Notes: generated by a model not told the origin, from the sequence alone. 42,856 nt of DNA from Caldithrix sp. (GCA_004356825.1 SMXC01000199.1:1-42856); one strand, 5' to 3'. Counted from the stretch's first letter, positions 8,903-17,753 are shown. Numbers and translations are program-made.

Positions 8903-9954
8903 CTTTAGTTAAGTACGCACAATTCTATTTGGTGCTCCTCCTCGTTATTTTACTTTTTGGGTGTTTTGGGAAACCTCCTGCCTCTGGGGAAGATAATCAA
9001 CTTTTTGTCGTGTCCGATCCGGATAATTGGCAAGCCCTGGAGTCATCGATAAAAGATGTTTTTGAAAGAGTGATCAAAACCCCTCAACCCGAAAAATTAT
9101 TTGAAGTACACTGGATTCCCCCCGAAAAATTTAGCCAGTTTGCCACAAAAAGAAATCTTGCTATAGTTGGAATTTTGAATGCGGAAGGTGAAATTAATAA
9201 GAAAGTCTCGAACATGCTGTCCGCTGAGGTTAAAGCTAAAGTCGCCGATGGTTCTGCATTTGTGTTTCCAAAAGAGAATCCTTGGGCAAAAAATCAATTG
9301 CTGGTAGTTCTTGCCAGTACCAGCTTTGCAGAGATGCGGGAGAAATTACAGGACAATAAGGATTACTTGTATCAGCTTTTCGAGAAAAAGGTTCTTGCCG
9401 AAACCGGCGCAAAAATGTTTAGTCAGTTAGAGCAAACAGAGATATCTGAGGAGTTGTTGGAGAATTATGGCTGGATGGTGCGAATTCAGCACGATTACAT
9501 CATAAACATTGAGCGACTACAAGATCGTTTTGTGATGATACGCAGGAGTTTGCCTGGCAGAGAACGTTGGTTGTTCGTGCATTGGATTGAAGACGGTGAT
9601 CCGGATATAATAAGTGAAAAATGGGCATTGAATACTCGTGATAAGTTAACCAGAAAGTTTTATGAAAACGATTTGATCGATCGGGAGCACACGGTGTCTG
9701 AAGAAGTGGATTTTTTGAATAGATCGGCACTCAAGCTGGAAGGCCTCTGGGGTAACGACGAGAAAGTCGCCGGCGGCCCATTTCGAAATTACACTTTTTA
9801 TGATGATCAGTCCGGCAGAATTTACATGATTGACGTTGCGGTTTGGTTCCCGAGGGGAAACAAAGAGCCCTTCCTCCGCCAATTGGATATCATCGCAAAT
9901 ACGTTTAAAACAGCGGATGAAGTGAGAAAAGAAACTGAGAAGGAGGTAAACTAA
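8899..9954 (+). CDS. DUF4837 family lipoprotein
   Basis: The 351-aa product carries a lipoprotein signal: a hydrophobic N terminus ending in the lipobox 'LLFGC' (Cys22). The mature part, with 'LFVVSDPDNWQALESSIKDVF' and 'PQPEKLFEVHWIPPEKF', matches DUF4837, a family found mainly in Bacteroidetes and relatives and of unknown function. No enzyme motif is visible. Its start overlaps the methyltransferase stop by four bases, and a strong AAGGAGGT at its end serves the following purE. The family call is good; the biological role is unknown. Confidence 0.8.
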   Translation: MTLVKYAQFYLVLLLVILLFGCFGKPPASGEDNQLFVVSDPDNWQALESSIKDVFERVIKTPQPEKLFEVHWIPPEKFSQFATKRNLAIVGILNAEGEINKKVSNMLSAEVKAKVADGSAFVFPKENPWAKNQLLVVLASTSFAEMREKLQDNKDYLYQLFEKKVLAETGAKMFSQLEQTEISEELLENYGWMVRIQHDYIINIERLQDRFVMIRRSLPGRERWLFVHWIEDGDPDIISEKWALNTRDKLTRKFYENDLIDREHTVSEEVDFLNRSALKLEGLWGNDEKVAGGPFRNYTFYDDQSGRIYMIDVAVWFPRGNKEPFLRQLDIIANTFKTADEVRKETEKEVN

Positions 9955-9955
9955 A

Positions 9956-10429
9956 GTGGCTTCAGGCAGACAACCGCAGGTGGCGATTTTAATGGGAAGT
10001 AAATCCGACAATAGCGCTGCCGAGGAATGCAAAAAATATTTGGACTATTTTAATATTCCGTTTGAAACACACATACTCTCGGCGCACCGAAATCCCAAAG
10101 AAACCGCAGAATTCGCGGATACTGCTGAAGAAAATGGATTTAAGATTATCATTGGCATTGCAGGAATGGCCGCCCATCTGCCCGGTGTTATTGCAGCGCA
10201 TACTAAGCTGCCGGTCATTGGTGTGCCAATGCCGGGTTCCCATCTAAACGGCGTTGATGCGCTATACTCAGTTGTACAAATGCCAAAGGGAGTGCCGGTT
10301 GCAACCGTGGCCATTGGTACGGCCGGCGCCGGCAACGCAGCGATTTTGTGTGCCCAGATTCTGGCGCTCAGCGAGCCGGCTCTCAAAGAAAAGTTGGCTG
10401 AATTTAAAAAGCAGGGATGCAAGCTTTAA
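9956..10429 (+). CDS. purE: N5-carboxyaminoimidazole ribonucleotide mutase (PurE class I)
   Basis: PurE converts N5-CAIR to CAIR in purine synthesis. The 157-aa protein shows the complete class I pattern: 'ILMGSKSDNSAAEEC' at the N terminus, 'SAHRNP' (residues about 42-47), 'GMAAHLPGVIAAHT', and 'VQMPKGVPVATVAIG' followed by 'AGAGNAAILCAQIL'. The GTG start at 9956 is supported by AAGGAGGT at 9940-9947, eight bases upstream. No purK partner is seen nearby, and purine genes are otherwise absent from this window, so the gene stands alone next to a lipoprotein gene. Confidence 0.96.
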   Translation: MASGRQPQVAILMGSKSDNSAAEECKKYLDYFNIPFETHILSAHRNPKETAEFADTAEENGFKIIIGIAGMAAHLPGVIAAHTKLPVIGVPMPGSHLNGVDALYSVVQMPKGVPVATVAIGTAGAGNAAILCAQILALSEPALKEKLAEFKKQGCKL

Positions 10430-10467
10430 ATCCTTGGAGTTATTTGATTAAAAGTTGAAGTTTGGCT

Positions 10468-10861
10468 ATGAAAGAAACAGGTGTTTTACTCTTCAGTTTA
10501 ATGATTTTTATAACGTTATCATTTGCAACCACACAGCCTAAGGGCGGCGCTAATTTGGTTGGAACTCAACGGGCGCGTTTAAACGGGTTTGGTGAAATCA
10601 CCGGCCGGGTTTTCATTGCGGAATCGAAACACCTTTTTACCTGGTGCAAATGTTATCCTTTTGGGCACCAGGTCAGGGGCGGCGACTGATTATTCCGGAA
10701 TGTACAGAATTTCAAGTGTATCGCCCGGACTTTTTACGCTAAAGGCGGCTTATATCGGTCTTATTTCCCTTGAAGCTCAAGTTCAGGCCACTGTCTTAGA
10801 TTTTGGCCTTGCACCTGACCTTGATATTATATTCAATCACGTTCGCGTGCCGAAGCGCTAA
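10468..10861 (+). pseudogene. Small secreted carboxypeptidase-regulatory-like domain protein, frameshifted
   Basis: The ORF track splits this into two overlapping ORFs (10462-10689 and 10589-10861). The first has a signal peptide (ATG at 10468, 'VLLFSLMIFITLSFA') and the beginning of a domain ('GEITGRVFIAESKHL'); the second, in another frame, has the rest ('LPGANVILLGTRSGAATDYSGMYRI'). Removing one T from the TTTTT run at 10634-10638 joins them into a single 130-aa reading frame with the classic CarboxypepD_reg-like/TonB-receptor plug-like beta-sandwich pattern. The protein would be exported and consist of only this domain. It may be a real one-base frameshift or a sequencing error in a homopolymer. 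Confidence 0.75.
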
Positions 10862-10889
10862 CCAGATACTTAAATCATAAAGATATCTC

Positions 10890-11816
10890 ATGAAAATTGG
10901 CGTCGTCGGCACATTTAATCGAGACATAATTTTACCCTGGCAGGGCGAAAAGGCCGAAAGTATCGGCGGGATTTATTTTTCAGTTTTATATTTGGCGAAT
11001 TTATTGCACCCCACGGCTGCGATCTATCCGATTGCAAATTTGGGGGAGGACTTTTATGATGTGGTCATTAACGGTCTGTCAGATTATAAAAATCTGCGTT
11101 TAGATGGCCTTAAACGGCTCGCAGAAAAAAATACCCAAGTCACCTTGACCTACACCAGTCAACATGAGCGGGATGAATTTATTTCAAAACCAATGCCGCC
11201 TTTGGGATTTTCAGAATTGGCAATATTACAAGAGGTTGATGCGGTTATCTTTAATTTAATAACCGGAACGGATGTCGGTTTAAATGCGTTGCGAAAATTT
11301 TGCCAATCAACAAATGCCTTGATTTACCTTGATTTCCATTCCCGCGCTTTGGGAATAAATGGCAACGGAAAAAGGTTTTACCGGCCTCCCGTTGACTGGC
11401 AGGATTGGATTGAATTAGTAGACGTTTTACAATTAAACGAAATGGAGGCTCGGACCCTTGCCGGGTATTCAACCGATCAGCCTGTAGAAATCCTCGTTGA
11501 ATTTGGTAAAGAGGTGTTGCAATTGAACCCATCCGTTTGCCATATTACGCTTGGGGACAAGGGCTCTTATTTGTTCTACTTTGAAGGAGAACAAATGAAA
11601 CATAAAAAGTTTAAGGCAATTTCGTTGACAAATGCTGTCGATGCAATTGGTTGTGGCGACGGGTTTGCCGCCGCATATTTAATGAAATATTTTTCTACTC
11701 GAGATGAAGTAAAGGCAACTGAATTTGCCAATCAAGTAGCTGCGTTGAACTGCACATTTGTTGGGAGTTCGCGGATTAATGAAATTCAAACACTAATCAA
11801 AGAAGCTAATTTCTGA
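10890..11816 (+). CDS. PfkB/ribokinase-family carbohydrate kinase
   Basis: The 308-aa protein begins 'KIGVVGTFNRDIILPWQG', with the usual ribokinase N-terminal strand, and ends with the PfkB signature around residues 249-262, 'DAIGCGDGFAAAYLMKYF', where the GxGD aspartate is the catalytic base. Other matches are 'VDVLQLNEMEARTLAG' and 'HITLGDKGSYLF'. The glycines usually following the N-terminal strand appear as 'SIGGIYFSVLYLANL'. It sits between the broken secreted protein and an RfbD-like reductase six bases downstream, so it may phosphorylate a sugar used in nucleotide-sugar supply. The substrate cannot be predicted. Confidence 0.85.
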   Translation: MKIGVVGTFNRDIILPWQGEKAESIGGIYFSVLYLANLLHPTAAIYPIANLGEDFYDVVINGLSDYKNLRLDGLKRLAEKNTQVTLTYTSQHERDEFISKPMPPLGFSELAILQEVDAVIFNLITGTDVGLNALRKFCQSTNALIYLDFHSRALGINGNGKRFYRPPVDWQDWIELVDVLQLNEMEARTLAGYSTDQPVEILVEFGKEVLQLNPSVCHITLGDKGSYLFYFEGEQMKHKKFKAISLTNAVDAIGCGDGFAAAYLMKYFSTRDEVKATEFANQVAALNCTFVGSSRINEIQTLIKEANF

Positions 11817-11821
11817 GACAA

Positions 11822-12754
11822 ATGGGAAATCTAAAGTTATTTAAACAGAAAGTGTTGGTCATCGGTGCAAACGGATTGCTGGGACAAAAGATTGTTGAAA
11901 CTTTTTTAGATGACTTTGAGGTTCATGGAATTGGCAGAAAGAACAAACCAAGTTTGGAATTCGATAAATTTAATTACACCGTTTGCGATATTACAAATCG
12001 GGAACAAATACTTGAATTAGTGCGAACGTTCGAACCACACTTTATTGTAAACTCAGCTGCTTATACCGATGTTGATGGCTGTGAAGATGAAAAAGAGGAT
12101 TGCTGGAAAATAAATGTTGTCGGTGTTGAGAATTTGGCAAAGGCGGCAAAAAGGTTCGGCATTCATGTCGTTCATATTTCAACAGATTATGTGTTTGATG
12201 GAGTTGAAGGGAATTATGACGAGGAATCCAGGCCGAAACCGCTTGGATACTACGGCCGTACAAAACTGGCGGCCGAGAATGCGCTGATCAGCAGCGGCAT
12301 TGACTGCGCAATCGTCCGGACCATGGTTCTTTTTGGAATGGGTATAGATTTGAATCATAATTTTGTTACCTGGATCATTGAAAAACTGACAAACGGCGAA
12401 AGTATTAAGATTGTCGACGATCAATTTGGGCATCCGACCCTTGTGGATGACTTAGCAAAGGCAATTCTGAAAATTGTTGACCTAAAAAAAACAGGAATCT
12501 ACAACATCGCTGGGTCTGAATGCATGAGTCGCTTTGAACTTGCTCAGAAAATCGCCGAAGTCTTCGATTTGAATTCCGCTCTTATTCATTCAATTAAAAC
12601 TAAAGATTTAAATCAAAAGGCGCCCCGCCCGTTAAATTCAAGCTTCGATTTAAACAAAACCCTCAAGGAAATCGGTTTCCAGTTGAGCGATGTCGAAAAA
12701 GGCCTTCAAACCCTCCGCCAGCAATTAGACAACTCAAAATTGCTTGCTTCCTAA
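11822..12754 (+). CDS. dTDP-4-dehydrorhamnose reductase-like extended SDR
   Basis: The 310-aa enzyme has a Rossmann loop 'VIGANGLLGQKI' (about residues 13-24), the RmlD-typical 'VNSAAYTDVDGCEDE' (77-91), 'ISTDYVFDG' (119-127), and the catalytic YxxxK as 'YYGRTK' (Tyr144, Lys148). These match RfbD/RmlD, which makes dTDP-L-rhamnose in the last step, and related sugar-nucleotide or MAT2B-like reductases. No rfbA, rfbB or rfbC is present in the window. The neighbouring rhamnosyltransferase-like GT2 genes make a role in surface sugar synthesis likely. Its 3' end is followed 13 bases later by the next ATG. Confidence 0.82.
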   Translation: MGNLKLFKQKVLVIGANGLLGQKIVETFLDDFEVHGIGRKNKPSLEFDKFNYTVCDITNREQILELVRTFEPHFIVNSAAYTDVDGCEDEKEDCWKINVVGVENLAKAAKRFGIHVVHISTDYVFDGVEGNYDEESRPKPLGYYGRTKLAAENALISSGIDCAIVRTMVLFGMGIDLNHNFVTWIIEKLTNGESIKIVDDQFGHPTLVDDLAKAILKIVDLKKTGIYNIAGSECMSRFELAQKIAEVFDLNSALIHSIKTKDLNQKAPRPLNSSFDLNKTLKEIGFQLSDVEKGLQTLRQQLDNSKLLAS

Positions 12755-12767
12755 CCTTCGGATTTTG

Positions 12768-13490
12768 ATGAAAAAAACGTTAATCATTATTCCAACTTAT
12801 AACGAAGCTGATAATATTAAAGGTATTATTTCTAAAGTTATCAATTTAAACGTTCCGGATCTTGCGATACTGGTTGTTGATGACAATTCTCCGGATGAAA
12901 CCGGAAAAATTGTGGCAAAAATTTCCGCGAAAGATTCACGGATTCGATTGATTCAAAGAGAGGGGAAACTTGGCCTTGGTACAGCCTACGTGGCCGGTTT
13001 TAAATATGCAATCAAAGAGAAGTTTGATTATGTTTTTGAGATCGATGCCGACTTTTCTCACGATCCCGACGAGATTCCGAAGTTTTTGGAGAAGGCAGAG
13101 TCGTATGATTTAATAATCGGCTCACGTTATATTGCAGGTGTGAATGTGGTGAACTGGCCGCTTTCTCGCCTTTTGCTGAGTTTGGGCGCGAACTGGTATA
13201 CCCGCATTATAACCGGGTTACCGGTCTATGACTGCACGGGAGGCTACCGATGTTTCAGGAGAGCAGTCCTGGAAAGCATTGATTTAGATGAAATCCACAG
13301 CGATGGATACTCATTTCAAATCGAGATGACTTTCAAAGTCTGGAAAAAAAACTTTCGCATACTTGAGCTGCCAATCGTGTTTACAGACCGTGTAAAAGGG
13401 AACTCAAAGATGACTCGAAAAATTATGCGTGAAGCCGCCTGGGTAGTTTGGAAACTCAGGTTTTTGAGCCTGGTGGGAAAAATAAACTGA
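12768..13490 (+). CDS. Polyprenol monophosphomannose synthase-like GT2 (DPM1 type)
   Basis: This 240-aa GT2 enzyme transfers a sugar, classically mannose from GDP-mannose, onto a polyprenyl phosphate. The pattern is close to dolichol-phosphate mannose synthase: 'IIPTYNEADNIKGII', 'VVDDNSPDETG', 'EIDADFSHDPDEIP' (the DAD metal site), 'GSRYIAGV', and 'YDCTGGYRCFRRAVL'. The short form without C-terminal membrane helices is seen. The ORF track starts at 12744, but the family start is the ATG at 12768 ('MKKTLIIIPTYN'). Polyprenyl-phosphate sugars are the donors of GT-C enzymes, so it may feed the DUF2723 protein encoded at 4.1 kb (inference). Confidence 0.9.
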   Translation: MKKTLIIIPTYNEADNIKGIISKVINLNVPDLAILVVDDNSPDETGKIVAKISAKDSRIRLIQREGKLGLGTAYVAGFKYAIKEKFDYVFEIDADFSHDPDEIPKFLEKAESYDLIIGSRYIAGVNVVNWPLSRLLLSLGANWYTRIITGLPVYDCTGGYRCFRRAVLESIDLDEIHSDGYSFQIEMTFKVWKKNFRILELPIVFTDRVKGNSKMTRKIMREAAWVVWKLRFLSLVGKIN

Positions 13491-13542
13491 TCGATGTTTC
13501 AAGACGGTGTCAAAACTTTAGTTTGTAAGTAGCTTTAAAATT

Positions 13543-15690
13543 ATGAGTAAAGTGGTAAAAACAAAATCACCCCAGCGAACTTCTGAGAGACGAGCTGAAA
13601 TCGACCTCTCCCTAATCATCGTCAATTACAATGTTAAAGAATTCCTTGAACAGTGCCTGATTTCTGTGCAAAAGGCGCTTAAAGGAATCTCTGCTGAAAT
13701 TTTAGTTATTGATAATTCATCTGCCGATGGCAGCGCAGAACTGCTTCGACAAGAATTTCCGGATCTGCGGTTAACATTAAATTCCAGGAATGTTGGATTC
13801 GCAAAAGCCTCCAATCAGGGACTGCAGATTGCTCGCGGCAAGTTTATAGCATTATTGAATCCGGATACTCTTGTTCAGGAAAACACGTTCTCGAAAATGC
13901 TTGATTTTTTTAGAGACCGGCCAAAAATCGGCATGCTGGGCTGCAAAATTCTGAATCCGGATGGTTCTCTGCAACTGGCTTGCCGGAGAAGTTTCCCTAA
14001 ACCCTGGGTTGCGTTTACAAAACTCAGCGGCTTGAGTTATCTTTTTCCTAAGAGTAAGCTTTTCGGAAAGTATAATTTAACCTATCTGGATCCCGACGAT
14101 TCTCATGAAGTTGACGCGATTTCGGGGTCATTCATGATGATACGGCGCGAAGTATTGGAGGATGTTGGTGACCTCGATGAGTCCTTTTTTATGTACGGAG
14201 AGGATCTCGATTGGTGTTTTCGCACCCGTGAGAAGGGGTGGCAGGTCGTCTATTTCCCAGAGACTCAGATTATCCATTTTAAAGGTGAAAGTTCCAAACG
14301 GGCTCACTTTGACAACCTCAAACAATTTTACATCGCAATGGAACTATTCGTCAAGAAACATTTCAAGCAAAAATATTTTTTTATGCCGTATTGGCTCTTG
14401 AGAGGTGCGATTTGGTTCAGGGCGGGCATCTCCTTGTTTATAAAACTGACTGGCTATTTAGCAGTTCCTTTGCTTGATATTGTGTTGTTTGGGTTGAGCT
14501 TGATACTCGGCGTTTTGATCCGTTTTGGTAATTTGACTGATTTGCCACCTTTTATTCCAGTAATCATTTTTTACTCCTTAATATGGGTCATGTTTCTTAA
14601 GCTTTTCGGCTGTTATGATAGAGAAGAATTTTCATTTTCAAAAGCCGCCATAGCTGTGTTGGTCGGGTTTCTTGTAAATACGAGTTTGACGTTTTTCTTT
14701 AAACAATATGCTTTTTCACGAGTTGTGGTTCTTGTCGGTAGCGTTTTCAGTTTAATAATTGTGCCGGGGTGGAGGCTTTTGATCAAAGAGTTGTCACGAA
14801 CCCGGTTTTCCCTTTTTGGGGGCAGGTTCAGTGAAGCATTTTTTGCAAAAAATACGATTATCGTTGGCGACTTAAAGTCGGGGGAAAAGCTTGTTGAGAA
14901 ATTTAATTCACAAATCGACAGCGATTATAAGATTTCAGGATTGGTAAGTACCAACGGCAGGCACACGGGTAAAAATGTTGCCGGGGTGCCAGTTCTGGGT
15001 ACTTTCGAGGACATAAATTTTATTATCAGAGAACATGGTGTTCAAGAAGTGATTTTCTCGACGCATGATCTTTCCTATGACCAAATCCTTGGAGTTATGT
15101 CCAGAACCCGAAAACAGCGGGTGAATTTCAACTTAATCCCCAGCAACCTTGATGTCATTATCGGCAAGGCCTCAATCGACCGGATAAGTCATGTTCCACT
15201 TTTGGAGATTGATTATAAACTCCATCAAACTCCGTATCGGGTGCTAAAAAGGATGTTTGACTTTACGTTAGCATTTGTTATATTAACACTTAGTTTGCCC
15301 TTGTTTTTATATAAAAAATTTCTAACTTCTCAGAAAATACAAAAGAAATTTGTTTATGGAGAAAAGAACCAACGAGTTTTGTTGTATCAATTTGCAGGAT
15401 CTGAATCACAAACTTCAAATAAACTGCCGTATTTGTGGGCAATTTTAAAAGGTGATGTAAGTTTTGTTGGCAAGGAATTGATTGAAGTTTCGGACGATTT
15501 TTCACCAACCGAAGAAAAACCGGATTTGAAGCCGGGACTTACCGGCCTGCAGCAAATCAATCGACATAAACATATTACTGAGGAAGACAAAAGCAGGTAT
15601 CCACTGTATTATATAAAGAATTATTCACTTTTTTTGGACATGGAAATTCTTTTTAAAGCATTTTTTCAAAACCGGAACAGGCATGACTGA
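13543..15690 (+). CDS. GT2 glycosyltransferase fused to a degenerate polyprenyl-phosphate glycosylphosphotransferase
   Basis: The 715-aa protein joins two enzymes. Residues about 20-270 are a complete GT2 domain ('[16 protein letters not shown]', 'LLNPDTLV', '[12 protein letters not shown]'). Residues about 280-420 hold several membrane helices, and about 437-560 a CoA_binding_3-like Rossmann domain ('[18 protein letters not shown]'), as in WbaP/WcaJ proteins. The C-terminal bacterial sugar transferase domain begins '[14 protein letters not shown]' (about 565) and retains '[15 protein letters not shown]' and '[12 protein letters not shown]'. The central catalytic segment is much shorter than usual, and the conserved LDELPQ, whose Asp-Glu is the catalytic dyad, reads 'SNKLPY' (Asn626-Lys627). 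The phosphotransferase is therefore probably inactive. The stop overlaps the accA start by eight bases. Confidence 0.85.
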   Translation: MSKVVKTKSPQRTSERRAEIDLSLIIVNYNVKEFLEQCLISVQKALKGISAEILVIDNSSADGSAELLRQEFPDLRLTLNSRNVGFAKASNQGLQIARGKFIALLNPDTLVQENTFSKMLDFFRDRPKIGMLGCKILNPDGSLQLACRRSFPKPWVAFTKLSGLSYLFPKSKLFGKYNLTYLDPDDSHEVDAISGSFMMIRREVLEDVGDLDESFFMYGEDLDWCFRTREKGWQVVYFPETQIIHFKGESSKRAHFDNLKQFYIAMELFVKKHFKQKYFFMPYWLLRGAIWFRAGISLFIKLTGYLAVPLLDIVLFGLSLILGVLIRFGNLTDLPPFIPVIIFYSLIWVMFLKLFGCYDREEFSFSKAAIAVLVGFLVNTSLTFFFKQYAFSRVVVLVGSVFSLIIVPGWRLLIKELSRTRFSLFGGRFSEAFFAKNTIIVGDLKSGEKLVEKFNSQIDSDYKISGLVSTNGRHTGKNVAGVPVLGTFEDINFIIREHGVQEVIFSTHDLSYDQILGVMSRTRKQRVNFNLIPSNLDVIIGKASIDRISHVPLLEIDYKLHQTPYRVLKRMFDFTLAFVILTLSLPLFLYKKFLTSQKIQKKFVYGEKNQRVLLYQFAGSESQTSNKLPYLWAILKGDVSFVGKELIEVSDDFSPTEEKPDLKPGLTGLQQINRHKHITEEDKSRYPLYYIKNYSLFLDMEILFKAFFQNRNRHD

Positions 15691-16639
15691 GTACGTTTTA
15701 GAATTTGAAAAGCCGATAGTTGAGCTCGAAAAACGAATCAAGGGGATGAAAGAGTTATCGGAAAACGAAAGTGTTGAGCTCTCCGAGGAGATTGAGCGCT
15801 TAGAAGAAAAGGTCTCCAAACTTCGTGATGAAATATTTTCGAAGTTAACTCGATGGCAGCGCGTGCATTTAGCGCGTCACCCGCAACGCCCTTACACGCG
15901 CGACTACATTGAACGAATGACTGACACTTTTTTTGAGATACACGGTGATCGTGCTTTTGGGGACGATCCAGCAATCGTTGGTGGAATTGCGAGAATAGGC
16001 GGCAGAAAAGTGGTGATTATCGGTCAACAAAAAGGCCGGACCACAAAACAGAAGCTGCACCGGAATTTTGGCATGATGCATCCCGAAGGATATCGAAAAG
16101 CTTTACGAATTATGAACCTCGCAGCAAAGTTTAACCGCCCCATTATTTCGCTGATTGATACGCCAGGAGCCTTCCCGGGTATCGGTGCGGAAGAGAGAGG
16201 GCAGGCTGCAGCGATTGCTCGTAATTTATTGGAGATGTCTCAGCTACCGGTACCGATTGTCGTTGCAGTTATCGGTGAAGGCGCCTCCGGCGGCGCTTTA
16301 GGCATCGGCGTTGGCGACCGCATTTTGATGTTGGAAAATACCTGGTATTCTGTTATCTCACCAGAGGGTTGTGCCGCAATTCTGTGGCATGACAGCACCA
16401 AAGCGGAACAGGCAGCAGAAGCTCTAAAATTGACAGCGCCTGATTTATTGGAGTTGGGTGTCATCGATAAAGTTGTAAAGGAGCCGAACGGAGGTGCGCA
16501 TCGAAATTATGACGAAGCCGCTAAATTACTGCGTGAGTCGATCGAGGCTGAACTGACTGAATTAGAAAAATTATCCCCGGAACAACTTGTCGATGCGCGA
16601 ATTGAAAAATACACAAACATGGGTTTTTACGAAGAGTAA
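15683..16639 (+). CDS. accA: Acetyl-CoA carboxylase carboxyltransferase subunit alpha
   Basis: AccA, with AccD, moves the carboxyl group from carboxybiotin to acetyl-CoA to give malonyl-CoA for fatty-acid synthesis. The 318-aa protein shows the coiled N terminus, '[15 protein letters not shown]', '[18 protein letters not shown]', '[16 protein letters not shown]', and the oxyanion-hole region '[16 protein letters not shown]' and '[16 protein letters not shown]'. The length is as in Escherichia coli. The ATG overlaps the stop of the previous gene (ATGACTGA), so expression may be coupled to the glycosyltransferase. No accD, accB or accC is present in the window. Confidence 0.97.
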   Translation: MTEYVLEFEKPIVELEKRIKGMKELSENESVELSEEIERLEEKVSKLRDEIFSKLTRWQRVHLARHPQRPYTRDYIERMTDTFFEIHGDRAFGDDPAIVGGIARIGGRKVVIIGQQKGRTTKQKLHRNFGMMHPEGYRKALRIMNLAAKFNRPIISLIDTPGAFPGIGAEERGQAAAIARNLLEMSQLPVPIVVAVIGEGASGGALGIGVGDRILMLENTWYSVISPEGCAAILWHDSTKAEQAAEALKLTAPDLLELGVIDKVVKEPNGGAHRNYDEAAKLLRESIEAELTELEKLSPEQLVDARIEKYTNMGFYEE

Positions 16640-16656
16640 CTAAAGGGTAGATTGAG

Positions 16657-16821
16657 ATGCTCGATAAAGAACTGCTTGATATTTTAGCCTGTCCAAAATG
16701 TAAAGGCGATCTTGACTATGATAAGGAAAATCAAAAACTGATTTGTAATAATTGTCGTCTTAAGTACGATATCAAAGACGATATTCCAATTATGCTTATT
16801 GATGAAGCTGAAAACTTTTAG
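16657..16821 (+). CDS. Trm112-family zinc-ribbon protein (UPF0434/YcaR-like)
   Basis: This 54-aa gene is too short for the ORF track. It starts 17 bases after accA and reads '[19 protein letters not shown]' then '[20 protein letters not shown]'. The CPxC...CxxC pair and the 'DIPIML' ending are diagnostic of the bacterial Trm112/YcaR family. In other organisms Trm112 proteins are small zinc-binding partners that activate methyltransferases; in bacteria the role is less clear. It is probably the last gene of the accA unit, since a 209-base gap with a promoter-like sequence follows. Confidence 0.88.
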   Translation: MLDKELLDILACPKCKGDLDYDKENQKLICNNCRLKYDIKDDIPIMLIDEAENF

Positions 16822-16868
16822 TTTATTCAAACTTTATATCAGACCCTAGCTATCTTAATTAAAACAAC

Positions 16869-16897
16869 TTGACTCTTTTGAATTTTTATTGTAAATT
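16869..16897 (+). promoter_or_regulatory. Candidate promoter for scpA-scpB-rluB
   Basis: TTGACT (16869-16874), a 17-base spacer, and TAAATT (16892-16897) resemble a sigma-70 type promoter. It lies 134 bases upstream of scpA in the only sizeable gap between accA-trm112 and scpA. The match is by eye. Confidence 0.45.
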
Positions 16898-16942
16898 GGC
16901 CAGAATTTTTCGAGCGGGGTTGAATGAAACGACGTCTAATTA

Positions 16943-16971
16943 GGAGTCAAGTCATCTTATTAGTTGACTTC
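16943..16971 (+). other. Stem-loop in the scpA leader
   Basis: GGAGTCAA (16943-16950) pairs with TTGACTTC (16964-16971), eight pairs including one G-U, around a 13-base loop. It lies in the predicted untranslated leader between the candidate promoter and scpA. No known riboswitch is recognised. Confidence 0.35.
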
Positions 16972-16994
16972 AAAAAAATAAAGTTATTTAAAAT

Positions 16995-17029
16995 AAGCCC
17001 TATCTTGAATGAAAAACGAGGGCTTTTTT
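16995..17029 (+). terminator. Terminator-like hairpin immediately before the scpA start codon
   Basis: AAGCCCT (16995-17001) pairs with AGGGCTT (17019-17025) around a 17-base loop, and the T-run ends one base before the scpA ATG at 17031. It could end transcripts from the accA side or act as an attenuator. The 'GAGGG' likely to serve as the scpA ribosome site lies within the right arm, so folding would hide it. Confidence 0.5.
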
Positions 17030-17030
17030 A

Positions 17031-17753
17031 ATGCCGTATCGTGTACAATTACAGAATTTTGAAGGCCCTTTAGATCTGCTTCTTTTTTTGATTAGGAAAA
17101 ACGAAGTTGAGATCTATGATATCCCGGTTGCGGATATTACCCAGCAATATCTTGAATATTTGACCATGATTGAACTCCTGGATTTGGACAATGCCAGTGA
17201 GTTCGTTTTGATGGCGGCAACTCTCATTCGGATCAAAGCGCAAATGCTGCTGCCAAAGCCGGAATTGGAGGACGATGAAGAAGCTGAAGATCCACGCGAA
17301 GAGCTGGTAAGAAGATTGCTGGAATACCAACGCTACAAAGAAGTGGCCTGGGAGATTTCGGATTTAGAAAAAGAGCAACGGCAGCATTTTCCACGAAGTG
17401 ATTTCACTTTTAATTTTGAAGACGATAAGGATGTTGATGAGGAAGAACTGCTGGGAAAGGAAGTCTCAATATTTGGTCTTATGTCGGTATTTGCTGAGAT
17501 AATGAAAAGGATTCCGCCTCGCACAGAGCATACTGTCGAACAAATTCCGGTAACGATTGAAGAACAGGCGGAAGTCATTATGTGCCTGGTAGACAAACAG
17601 GACCGTGTCTTATTAACCGAGATATTGCAGCAAATAAAAGAAAGAATTATTGTGATTGTTACTTTTGTAGCGCTGCTAGACTTAGTGAAAAATAAACGAG
17701 TACAATTGAATCAGAATAACCCATTCGCTGAAATTTGGATTAGAAAGATTTAA
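17031..17753 (+). CDS. scpA: Segregation and condensation protein A
   Basis: ScpA is the kleisin subunit that bridges SMC heads in the bacterial condensin complex. The 240-aa protein has the standard opening 'YRVQLQNFEGPLDLLLFLI', 'EVEIYDIPVADITQQYLEYL', and 'ASEFVLMAATLIRIKAQMLLP', an acidic linker near residues 84-90, and the C-terminal winged-helix part ending 'NNPFAEIWIRKI'. A terminator-like hairpin abuts its ATG. The stop overlaps the scpB ATG by one base (TAATG), as expected for a coupled pair. Confidence 0.96.
   Translation: MPYRVQLQNFEGPLDLLLFLIRKNEVEIYDIPVADITQQYLEYLTMIELLDLDNASEFVLMAATLIRIKAQMLLPKPELEDDEEAEDPREELVRRLLEYQRYKEVAWEISDLEKEQRQHFPRSDFTFNFEDDKDVDEEELLGKEVSIFGLMSVFAEIMKRIPPRTEHTVEQIPVTIEEQAEVIMCLVDKQDRVLLTEILQQIKERIIVIVTFVALLDLVKNKRVQLNQNNPFAEIWIRKI

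Noticed and set aside
10045-10422. 125-aa minus-strand ORF opposite purE
   Set aside because: Antisense shadow of a firmly identified gene; no independent support.
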